DNA from: Icerya purchasi
Taxonomy: Eukaryota; Arthropoda; Insecta; Hemiptera; Monophlebidae
Direction: 5' to 3'
Assembly (NCBI GenBank): GCA_039619475.1
Contig: CM077116.1
Location: 4,774,001-4,838,000, forward strand
Length of the DNA stretch: 64,000 nt
In this document: piece after piece, positions 46,796 to 57,930 of the stretch
Position numbering within the stretch: the stretch's first letter is position 1
Layout: each line of letters opens with the position of its first letter
The notes under the pieces: generated by a model
Database searches by the model: none
The model's input: only the letters and a program-made list of their open reading frames with translations
What the model was told of the DNA's origin: nothing
Translations under genes and position numbers: made by a program

Positions 46796-46798
<3 letters not shown>

Positions 46799-46884
<86 letters not shown>
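46799..46884. repeat. CT then TA compound microsatellite
   Basis: (CT)n of about 36 bp followed directly by (AT)n of about 50 bp. It abuts the first copy of the TA-anchored repeat family. Confidence 0.95.
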
Positions 46885-46887
<3 letters not shown>

Positions 46888-46892
46888 CATAA

Positions 46893-47260
46893 ATAACTCA
46901 GCCATTTTGGGCTTGCAAGCGGCTATTTCCCTTGACTCCTCTTGATTGGATTTCTGTCTCTTTCTCTTCTATACTTTATATAAAATGATCAAAATTTACA
47001 AGTAATTCTTACTGGCATCAATACCAAAAAAAATAACATAATCACAAAAATCCTATCCGAACATTTAACTTTCATTATATAAAATTAAGACATTTTTTCG
47101 TTACATTTTTCGTTACATATTTCTTTACATAAAATTGTGACATTTTTTAAATAACAATAACAAAAATCCTATAAAATATAACAAACGTTACATAAAATTG
47201 GGATATTTTTTCTAATGGGGGATATCCTAAAAATTACGTTGTAATTAATATATATACACC
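46893..47260 (+). repeat. TA-anchored repeat family, copy 1
   Basis: Starts AACTCAGCCATTTTGGGC beside (TA)n. It then contains CTGTCTCTTTCTCTTCTATA, ATAAAATGATCAAAATTTAC, several CGTTACAT/GGACATTTTTT motifs, and ends ATTACGTTGTAATTAATATA. Copies 2-4 follow the same order. No coding. Family not recognised. Confidence 0.8.
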
Positions 47261-47274
47261 TATATATATATATA

Positions 47275-47875
47275 TAACTCGGTCATTTTGTCCTGGCAAA
47301 GGGCTATGTTCCTTAACCGCCCTTTCTTACATTTCAGTCTCTTTCTCTTCTGTACTTTGTATAAAATTATCAAAATTTACAACATAATGCTTATGCCAGG
47401 CCCCATTAGGTTTTATAACGAAAAAATGTCCCAGTTTTATATAATAAAAAAAAAAAAAAAAATGTATTAAACTACCGAAATAACTTAACATATTACAACA
47501 CATGTAAATAATACTTTTTTTTGTGTGTCCATGGTATTATAAAATCAGCAATATGGTCTTCACATGCTCCTCTCCCCCATGGTGGGACTTCATATTTAAC
47601 AACCTGCACAATAATAAGAAGTGTATTCATTATATTTCCAAAAACGAAAACCGCCGCCAAACGCAAACGTGTATTGCGGGAAAAGAATCAATAAAATCTG
47701 TCTATATGAATATGAGTTATGCGCGAACAAACATAAAAAAAAACAGAAAACATACGCAACGAAGTATAACCTCCTTCTTTTTGGAAGTCAGTAAAAATTA
47801 AAATATAACAAACGTTACATAATATTGGGACATTTTTTCTAATGTGGCCCGGCCTAAGAATTACGTTGTAATTAA
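47275..47875 (+). repeat. TA-anchored repeat family, copy 2
   Basis: Starts AACTCGGTCATTTTGTCC beside (TA)n and ends AATTACGTTGTAATTAATAT. The middle (about 47440-47795) holds unrelated sequence, including an A-run near 47446-47461. It forms a head-to-head inverted pair with copy 3. Confidence 0.7.
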
Positions 47876-48233
47876 TATATATTTATTACAATGTAATTCA
47901 TAGGCTATCCTCCATTAAAAAAAATGTCTCAATTTTATGTAACGAAAAATGTCTCAATTTTATGTAACGAAAAATGTCCCAATTTAATGTAACGAAAAAT
48001 GTCCCAATTTAATGTAACGAAAAATGTCCCAAAAAGTGTCCCAATTTTATGTAACGTTTGTTATATTTTATAGGATTTTTGTGATTATGTTATTATATTC
48101 ATATCCACCGATTTCGAATTACGTTGTAAATTTTGATCATTTTATATAAAGTATAGAAAAGAAAAAGACAGAAACGTAAGCAGAAGGAGTGCAGGGTCTG
48201 TTCCCTTTGCGAAGCCAAAATCGCCGAGTTATA
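47876..48233 (-). repeat. TA-anchored repeat family, copy 3 (inverted)
   Basis: Minus-strand copy. Its outer end reads CGCCGAGTTATATATATATA into (TA)n. It carries an expanded array of five to six 25-bp units (AACGAAAAATGTCCCAATTT plus TATGT) at about 47915-48052. Confidence 0.8.
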
Positions 48234-49240
48234 TATATATATATATATATATATTATGGCGTTTTAACCATAACAGGGCTTAACAGGAAATTATAATATC
48301 AATTATTTGACAACGGTATAAATAAATTTGTATGTGTGAAATATACGAATAATTAAATAAGCTTCTGGCTTACAATTTTCGATAATTTTTGGCTAGTCAG
48401 GGTCATACCTTGAATGAGCTAATTTAAATTTCATTCAGAATGAACATTTTAATTTTAAAAAATAATACGTTTTATTAAAGTAAGAATTTTTATTAAAAAC
48501 ATTTTGGTTTAAAAAGAGAACATTTTGTTTTATTTTATATCTTAAAGAATTACTGTTTTTAACTTTATTTTAACCAGTTTTTAAACTCGGCTTATCCATT
48601 ATGGTTGAGCGGTTTATTACAAAATTAAATAACTATAATTTTTATTAAAGTAAAAGATATATTCATATAAGAAATCGGAAGAAATTAATCGGTATAAAAC
48701 AAGATAGAAAAAGGAGCTAATTCAGTGGAGGATTAAACAACTAGTTATCCAAGTATTGAAGAATTTACAGAATATACTTCGGCAGAAGAAGCAAAGAAAT
48801 AAGACCTGCACGCAAGATACAAACAGTGATTATAGTATATTTATATTTTATGTTTTACGTGTGAAATTAGACCATTTGTATAGGTGTGTAATGTGAAGAT
48901 GTTAAAATTAGCGTGCGTGCAGCGTTGCGAAAAGGCCCTCAATTAGATAATCGTCTTATTAGTAATTCAAGCATTTTATCGTTTGTTTTGTTTATATTTT
49001 AAATTATAATTGTTAGTATAATAAATTAAATAAAAATAGTAATTTATTTTTGTTGAAGACAATTCACGAAAATAGTGATGTTTAGAAAACCGTTTATCCA
49101 GAGTTGAATTTTTAAGGAATATTGAAAACTTGGTTTATTTAGAGATTTGTAAATTTAAAAAAATAAATAAATAAAAGTAAATAAACAATTTTATTACGTA
49201 ACTAGTTAGTTTATTTGACTGGTCACATAATAATATATAT

Positions 49241-49278
<38 letters not shown>
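48234..49278. other. Unassigned AT-rich stretch
   Basis: Starts with the (TA)n of copy 3 (to about 48256) and ends with the (TA)n at about 49222-49278. No gene or terminal repeat recognised. Confidence 0.5.
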
Positions 49279-49281
<3 letters not shown>

Positions 49282-50734
49282 TATATATATATAATTCTTC
49301 TGTGCGTGTGTTTGTGACTGAACTCCTCCTAAACGGCTGAACCGATTTTGATGAAATTTTTTGTGTGTGTTCAAGTGTATTCAAGAATGGTTCAGATTCA
49401 CAATTCGGTCCACTACACGAAATATGAGGGTTTTAAATAGATGAGATGCGACCAGGGGCACAGAAATGTATACGGGACGAATAAAAAGAAATTAACAAAA
49501 AATTAATTTTTAAATAAAATGATTACCACGGTAAAAATAAACTAAACCTAAAAATTTAAATAAAATGATTACACTATGGTTATTTTATTAGTTTCTAGTG
49601 TAAGTAAATACGCCGCTTCTGTTACTTCACTTTTTGCGTTATTGAAATCATTAAACTTCCAAGTCGCGCGCTCCTAGCTAGCTGCTGTACTCATTACGGA
49701 GAGTTAAAAAAAAGTGATGTTTTCTAAAATATCCTGCAACGGAATTTACTACCGGGAACGTTATTTATATTTAAATTTGAAATCTTTACTCAACTACGTA
49801 TAGTTTGCTGTTGTGGTAATAAATTAATTTTAATAAAATGCTGAAGACAGGGAGGTCGGAAGAAAAGTTGTTGTTGATGTTGGAATGGCAGAGATCGCGG
49901 TGTCTAATATTCAAAAATATTTCATTTTACTTTCAGTTTGTGCAAATTCTGTGTAGTATTGAAGTGAATATTTTAATATATAAATACTCACTATAATTAC
50001 AAATGTAGAATTAATATGAATAGTTGCCCATTATGTTAAATACATAGATAGGGATGGTACATGTTTGTTTTCATCTCTATCTTAATTATTGTATATTAAT
50101 GAATGATTAGGAGTCGAAATATGAAAATGTATTGTACAATATGTTTATAAAAACTGGAAGAGGTTCAAGCCATATACTATTGGACTTAATGGATAACATA
50201 TAAAAATAAATAGAGTATTTAACTGATATGTCAAATATTCGAACTTTTGAGCCAAAACCGCTGTATAAATTTTTTAAATTAACTGTTTAACTTTCTTTTT
50301 AATAATTTGCTACCAGGAGTATTAAAATTCTTACTCAACTACTGCAGTTTGTTGTTGCGGTAATAAATTAATTTTAATAAAAAGCTTGAGACAGAGTGGT
50401 TGAAAGACATGAGTGAAGAAGATGTTCTCCTAAATGTGTAATTATGGGAGATCACCGTGTGAGTAACTCCAAGCCGATGGCTGTGTGTGCTGTTTAGTTG
50501 AGCAAAACTTTTTGTTAGATCAAGACCGACAGGTTAAAGAAAGATCGATAATCTTCAGCTAAACGTGGAACGTGAAGACTATTTTCTGTTGTACGATAAT
50601 AAATATGTTTCCCAAAGAGAGAAAAAATCTTAACATAAATACAATTCCAGATAAAGCAAAAATTTTTTTATGAATTTCAAAGTACAGATTTAAACGGACA
50701 TTAATACACGGGCAAAGCCGTGGGACACAGCTAG
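49279..50734 (+). mobile_element. Helitron-like non-autonomous element candidate, 1.46 kb
   Basis: The 5' end TC follows an A. The 3' end is CTAG followed by T (50731-50735), with a short hairpin (CACGG...CCGTG, 50708-50722) about 8 bases upstream, the Helitron arrangement. The first ~140 bp match the minus-strand fragment at 23338-23470. Two internal direct copies of a ~140-bp block lie at about 49785-49925 and 50326-50470 (both with TAATAAATTAATTTTAATAA). No Rep/helicase coding found. Confidence 0.6.
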
Positions 50735-52960
50735 TATATATATATAATACTTAAAAATATCGAATACATTTTAAAAGTTTAAACGTTTAACTGCCTTCTT
50801 TACGTGAATTTACCTACAGCGTTTTTAAATCTATTATCGACCGCGTAGTCAATTACGTAGGTATTATGTTAGTTCAATGTGCGATCGCGGAGAATAGGTA
50901 AAAGATGGAAGTCTGAATAGGGGCAAAGTAATTATGAGGTTGTTGGAAGTTTGAGTGGCGTCGAACGAAAGCTTTTTTCCTCCGTGGGGTTTTATGTTCG
51001 GCTTGGACTGCGCTACAATTTATTAGATCGACCAGAAATTTTTCTACTGTGAACGAATTGAGGAGAGGAGACGAAACACCGACTTCGGATCGAAATGTTA
51101 AATTAGCGGGTAAAAAGAAATTTCTAACTCGGATGAAGATATTTTTTCGCGCAACAATGGTCCGTTCGTAGAATTTTGAAAAAAATAGGTTACGAGTACG
51201 GGAAAATTGCGCGAGTCAGTTCGGTGCGAAGTAACTTGAGATAATCGTTCACTTATAAATTATCGAGATAGCGGAAAGCAGTTTATGTCTCGCACGATTA
51301 AGCTTCCATCGAGAATTGTAGGTATTATATAACAATGTAACCTTTTGAAATTAAAAGACCGAACCACGCAATTAACAAATGTTCATTTCATCATTTTATT
51401 ACATCGCCTTATCAAAGTGAGCCAGCCTTAATTTAGATCAATTATTTAATTGTCGCATTTCTTATTTTTGTACTAAAAAGAACGTGATTGACCCCGCTAG
51501 TCATAAGAACGCGTCAAAGAAATCAAAAAGTTCCGAGCATTTCTCACCTTCTTATTTCTTTGATCTGTTTTTTAGCATTTCGACTAGATCAACCGATCGT
51601 GAAAAGGCTATGCACACACAAAAAAAAGGGGGAGGGGTCCTCGTTTTCTGTAAAGAAGGAAAAAAGAAACTCGAATGCACGTTGGCAAGGCGAATAATGC
51701 TTCAACGCGTCGGAACAGCAATTGATAGATGGCTGGAGTGGATTTTGCGGTTGATGCGATATTTCTACGGCTAACTCGTGTTTAACTAATTTCCGCCGTA
51801 CAACATGTCAGCCGATAAACGGTGAACGCTTAATAATAGCGGCGATAGTAAGTCAGCGTTTAAGGATGGGCACACTTGCCACTCTACAACTATGTTCCAC
51901 CTACATTCGCTGCTGGTGACTTTCTAACCGGGAAATCATACGCGATATGTAATATCTTTCTCGGGTAATATATGAGCGAATCTATCGAATAAATATGAAC
52001 CGACCGGTAGACGGCTAAATTCGCTTGGCCTATAATAATTCAGGTAACGAACTTGCCGGGAAACAAGTAAAAATCGTCTAAACTAATTCGCCGACCTTTG
52101 CTTAATTAATTACCTTGTCCGATTTGACGGTAAAAGCCCCGACTGAGGCCAGCCTGCTCCGCTGTAATTTGTTCCGCGCTACTACTCCCGACAGCATCGC
52201 TGTACCAGATTTTTCTTATAGAACACTCCTTTTTATTTAATTTCATTTTTTATACTTTAACAAATCGATGCCATTAAGACCCCTTCGGCTTATTACTTTT
52301 CTGTAACGAATCACTCCGGGCACTCTTTTAACAAAGGTATAGCCGATTAACCACCGTACTCAAATGGTTGCTGACGATTCATTTTCGAAATATTTGCTTT
52401 TTTCAAGATGCGCAAAAATAGTACCCTTACCAGTTACATTTCTAAAATATGTTACAGTCGCGATGTTAACGCGTTATTACCGAAAATTGGAGATACAAAT
52501 TTTCAAATTGGGTTTTTTTGTTTTTTTTTCGGACACCGGCTATTAATCTATAGACGTTTATTGTTTCTCTTTAACTCTATCTCCATCTCATAATATCTAA
52601 GTAACTATGTGACTATTTAAGTGAACGTGAATTACTATTTCCGAAGTCAGACAAGCAGCCATTACGGAGCTAAGGTATTAATAAAAATCCTTCTCTCTAT
52701 CCTGTAGCCGTGTCATAGCGCTACATAATGTAATGTGTTGTTCTACAGTTCAAGCTGCATTTCGGTCGCGCTGCATACTTAGCTCTAAGTATGACTCATC
52801 CTAGTTTTAGTTTTAAATAATTTTTCCGTTAACATTTCGGTAGATTCCGTTCCACCTGAGATAAACATATATATATCACAATATGCCCGTATCAACCCAC
52901 TGCTGGGTGTGGGTAATCCTTGGCGGAGTAAGTTGGCCTAATTTTCTGTGCTGGCCAGGT
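50735..52960. other. Unassigned block
   Basis: No gene recognised; open frames near 51.5-51.8 and 52.4-52.6 kb lack motifs. Confidence 0.5.
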
Positions 52961-53042
52961 AATATATATATATATATATATATTCACACATATACACGCA
53001 CACATATATATACGCACACCCACACCCACACCCACACCCACC

Positions 53043-53127
<85 letters not shown>
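52961..53127. repeat. TA, CA and CCCACA compound microsatellite
   Basis: (TA)n, then TACACGCACACA, CCCACA repeats, a long (CA)n and finally (TA)n, which abuts copy 4 of the TA-anchored family. Open frames on both strands here are repeat translations. Confidence 0.95.
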
Positions 53128-53129
<2 letters not shown>

Positions 53130-53482
53130 CTCGGCCATTTTGGCCTCGCAAGGGGCAGTGCTTCTTGACCCTTCTTGCTTTCATTTCTGTCTCTTTTCTA
53201 TACTTTGTATAAAATGATCAAAATTTACAACGCAATTCTTACTGGCATCAACACAAAAAAAATAACATAACAAAAATCCTATCCTAACATTTAACTTTCA
53301 TTATATAAAATTAATACATTTTTTCGTTACATTTTTCGTTACATATTTCTTTACATAAAATTGTGACATTTTTTAAATGAAAATCACAAAAATCCTATAA
53401 AATATAACAAAAGTTACATAAAATTAGGACACTTTTTGGGACATTTTTTCTAATGTGGGTTAGCCTAAGAATTACATTGTAA
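53128..53482 (+). repeat. TA-anchored repeat family, copy 4
   Basis: Starts AACTCGGCCATTTTGGCC beside (TA)n, contains TTTCTGTCTCTTTTCTATAC, AAAATGATCAAAATTTACAA and the CGTTACAT motifs, and ends AGAATTACATTGTAA. About 6 kb from copy 1 and in the same orientation. Confidence 0.85.
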
Positions 53483-56400
53483 GGTGTTTTTCATATAGGG
53501 TATCATACATCTGTTCCCAGTTTAATTTTATATTCCTTACTGTCACGAAGCGAGATCTCTCGTTAATCCATCAATCGCTACCGCGAATTCCATTATTTTA
53601 GTTCAGTAACTAGTTTTTTACTAATTTTACCCATTTGTATTGTACACATTTTTCTAAAGTTGACCCTTTTGAATTTCTTTAGCACTCTTTCAGTGTCGTC
53701 CGTTAGTGAAAATTTTTACCCCACCCCATCACCACCGCAGATACACTTTATACTGCTACGTGCAACTCCGTCATATAGGAGGACCCCACGCGTACGGTAT
53801 TCGTTTAAGATTTCTGTACATTATTTCGTAATTCTTAATTTGAGAATTGATTACCCCCTGCAATATTCTCTGGATTCTGCTCCTGTTTCCATCGATATTC
53901 AATGGAATCCGCAGTTTTTTAGAATCTAATTGAAGTTTTGAGGACACCTCAGAAATGATATCATCTTTAAATACCGTTGAAAACTATTTATTGTTGAAAT
54001 CGGTATTTTTAGTTTTTTACGTCTCGCATTATTTTTAAATTTTCAAATTTCTCTCGCAAACCATTCACGGAGCTACTGCTGGCTGTTCTCGATTTTGTTT
54101 CGAATGCCCCTTTAAAGTTGAAGATTTAGAATTTGTTCCGTTTAGTGTATAGCACTTTTTAATTATTTATGAGATTCAACAAATCTTCAAATTATTATTT
54201 CCGGGAGAAATTTCTATCCGATGGAGTTATCGTGCAATTAAGCTAACTAAATGATACCGTTGACGGTCTCAGACCGCTGCTTCATAGTCAACTGAATTCC
54301 TGTACATTATTCCCGGACTTGCACGGCGCTATTACCTCTCGAGATCGATTGGAAAGCTTATCGAAAAGCAGTCAGGATACGCTGATAAATACTCGTAGTA
54401 TAATACTGTTCAGTGCTCTGATTCTTCATGCATAATGGAGTACAGTCTGTGGGAAACACAATGGGATATACGTTCTTAATAAATTTCGTCGTCCCGTTCT
54501 GGGCGTGATAGTAACCACACTGCAACAATGTTCTCTTTAATCACGCTTTCGAATGTATTTAACCAAGCCGGATGTACAATGTGCGTTTAATGAGCGTAAG
54601 TGACAAAGTCCTAAGTGGGGAGGCTTCATTTATGGATTAATGGGTTTACGACTATAAGGGAAACGACCCAATACATATTAAGCATTTTTATTTCGGTAGA
54701 AAACAAAATACGATTTTTAACAGCGGCTTTGACATAAATTCTTAAGCTAAAAAAAGACTCGAGCAGTTTCAAAAAAAGACGTTTGCTTTCAAATTTGAAT
54801 AATAGTTAAAGCATCATCTTCCGGTGAAATGAACATAACAAGAAACGGTTTCGAAAGTATTAACGGCAAATTTGATCGAAATTCGATAGGATCAAAATTG
54901 AACGAAAATGTAGTACAACTAGAAATTTCATACGTGCTTTTCTTTCTCGGGTTTACGAACAAAAATAAAACATTAATTTTAATCGAATTATCAGATCCGT
55001 CACTGAACAGGTGAAAAAGTATAAATCATAAAGAAGAGTAATGAGTAAATGACAAAAAATCGGTTAGTTTGATTCGGTTTTACAACGAATTTTTTATCGC
55101 TACTCCGCTTGCTGCAAGAGGACACCTGAGCCATTTAAAGGTAGCTTTTTTATTTTTTACTTGTGTAGAATAGACAGATTATTCGATAAAAATGGTATTT
55201 TTCGTTGTATCGGGAAAACTACCGTAAAATTTAAATTTAACAGATATGTAAACATAACGGCGACCTGTAATGGATTTTGCATATCGAAATTTTACATGAA
55301 AAAAATCAAATTAAAACATTACGCCGGGAGACGTTTAATTAGCTACTAGCCAATAAAAATCCGCGAATTTCCCGTGACACAATTGTTGTTTGCAGGTTCT
55401 CCACGAGCGTATGACTCTGCCGACAAAGTATTTAACGACGCGTCTTTTTAACGCTGCCTGTAGAACAGCCAGCTGTAACGAATCTAAGAAAAAGGATGAT
55501 ATAAATCATAAAATACCATCGACTTCTCAACGGTAGTCTATGCGTGCCATGTACACGAGAAAATATTTAAATAATAAAAAAAATTGAAATAAAAAAAAGA
55601 TCAGTTGCGTTACGACCAGCTTCAGCTAATTCACTTTGCAGGTGGACGTTAGAAGGTATTCATTTTGGCGCCCTACAGTTTAACTGTTGACGGGACAGCA
55701 GAAAAAAATCTCTCTAGCCTCCATTTATCAAAGCCAATTTCATCGGAATACAACTTAATCATTAAACAGGCGGCTGCTACCGGAGACCACGTTCAAGTTG
55801 TTAATAGGGAAACATTCCTTACAACGGTTAATTTTACAGCTTCCGCTGTCGTTACAGAATAATTTAATAAATGTCGATAAAAAATTCCGATTTAGGAAAG
55901 TTTCAGAAAGAAAAAGTTTCGCCTATAAAATTGCGAGCATTTTTTAAAAAGAAAATATCGGCTTTAAAAGTTTTTTTTTCTAAAAGTCTAATGAAAATGC
56001 GCTAAAAATGACTCGGGAAGAGATAATTTATAGTAGGATACTTTACGGAGAGATTCTAATTATTCTTCGACATCATGAACGCTTATTGGAGTTTCGGTAA
56101 ATTCAAATTAGAATAACTGAAAGAAATATCCACTAAATGAGTGTAATAGTACATTCGTTTTTTGTAAGTTAAGTATCGAAAATATCAGACAAACATTTAT
56201 GGTTTTTTGATAAATTTGACGCGCTAACTGTGATACGTCTATTAATGTTGTTTAAAAACAATCATAGAATATTTCACCTTTAAGTATGGCATGGTGGGTT
56301 GTCTTTTTTTTCTTACTTTTTAGCGCATTCTTTTTTCAAATTATTGAATCGGATTTCGAAGTCGGTATTTCCTTACGTTTTTTGTTAAATAATTTGATGT

Positions 56401-57469
56401 CATTGCGTATTTGTTGATTAATAATTGGAAAATTTTATACCTTTTATTTTCTCCAGGGACATTCAGCATCAATCGACCAAAATTATGTTCACGCTTGTTA
56501 TTGTTATAAAAAGAAAAATACGTCTCATTTTTATCGATTGACAGAACCTTTCTAATTAAAAAAAAAATTTTAACCTGTCAAATGAACATTTTGCAAACTC
56601 TGCGCGGGTATTTAAAATGCCCTTCAGGCGAGAAAGGAAAAAATATAATACTAAATATTTGAAAATGAACAAGGCAAATTATTTCGAATTTGTACGCCAT
56701 GCAATATGCGACTTCAAAAGTTCGGTCCGACTGCCACTTCATTAATTAATACCGACTTTATCGCGAGTGTGTCAGTGTCAATTAATCAAAGAGCACGCGT
56801 ATTTGATAAAAGTAAGGCGTCGAAAAAATTTATAAATATAAAACAAATTCCTCGTTTTTAGTTTTAATTGATGTATATTAGCTGATGCTAAAACGTTTCT
56901 GTAAATTGAAGTATTTATTTTAATTTATTATAGTTAATTTATATTTCGTTCTTTTATTAAAAGGAATTTATTTATTTTACTAATTTTAACCGGTTATAGA
57001 TTTATCTACATGTATAATCGAGAAAAGTCATGCGCAAAATTAGAAGCAAATTTATATATTTACGTTTTCATTACTTTTTAATGTAAATCCCGCAGGGCCG
57101 TGTAAAAGTTTAAATGCGGACAATAATTGCCTCGTATTATTTAATTAAAAATTGTTTTACGAGAGGGAAAGCTAAACCGAGTGTTTTATTACAAAAATCA
57201 TATTTTTCTAAATCAATTGTTGAAATTGCGGAATAAAACATTTTATTTTTAAATTTTTTTATTTTCTATATGTGCCTGTCATAAACTTGCTCTGAACTGC
57301 ATGTAGTACACCGCGGTAATATAATAATGAAAACACATTACAAAAAATCGAACATTATTACGAGATTATTTGAAGAAGTCGTTTTAGTTTCATTTTAAAT
57401 TGGCTGAGCAAATTTTGAAATCAATATTTTTCTTTTAAAAAAAATAATTTGATTCCACAATTTTTAGTC

Positions 57470-57476
<7 letters not shown>
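53483..57476. other. Unassigned block
   Basis: No recognised gene. A frame from about 55653 to 55862 follows a TTTGCAG and reads like protein, but has no known match (see findings). A-runs and T-runs are scattered. Confidence 0.45.

Positions 57477-57506
<30 letters not shown>
57477..57506. repeat. TA microsatellite
   Basis: (TA)n of about 30 bp. Confidence 0.95.
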
Positions 57507-57507
<1 letters not shown>

Positions 57508-57570
57508 GCACTAATACGGATGATGGACTAACGAAACATGTATAAAGCTCTCGGTTTATAAGTTACAATG

Positions 57571-57930
57571 ATTCGGTCAGTGATGAGCTTATAAATGGCG
57601 CTATGTTTCAAATTTTTCGAATCTACATTTTCAAAATAACGTTAATAACACTTTAAGTCACTCATCGCCTATTCAATTATAAGCGATCATCCGAGGAAAA
57701 CTGTTCGGCTAATTGCTATACTTAAAGTATATCTCTTAGAAGAGATTCTCTTTTTTAAGCTTACTCGATGACTATACTTAGTGTCAACAATTAATAACAC
57801 TCGTTAGTACTCACGTGCGACCATCATTGGACCGATATAGTTTCGAATAAACAACGGATATCATTTGAGTCACTGTCCACATGGTCAAAAGTTATGAGCA
57901 ATATTATGACATTTCTCCGTCAGTAATGAG
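57571..57930 (-). repeat. Unnamed ~340-bp repeat unit, minus copy
   Basis: Minus strand: the motif CTCATYACTGACSGAAT bounds the unit at both ends (complement of 57571-57602 and 57916-57930, same orientation, 345 bp apart). Shared internal blocks with the 61.2-kb copy are ATAATTTTTGACCA/ATAACTTTTGACCA, a TATCGGTC segment, GTGAGTACTAA and ATAGTCATC. No coding. Confidence 0.7.

Larger units (their letters stand above)
44226..46798. other. Unassigned block with a minisatellite
   Basis: No gene recognised apart from repeats listed separately (45173-45355 and 46301-46336). A region at 44.40-44.56 kb reads weakly like Arg-rich transposase sequence in one frame but is too short to call. Confidence 0.5.

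Noticed and set aside
52883..53212. Open frames on both strands of the CA/TA repeat
   Set aside because: They are dipeptide translations of microsatellites.
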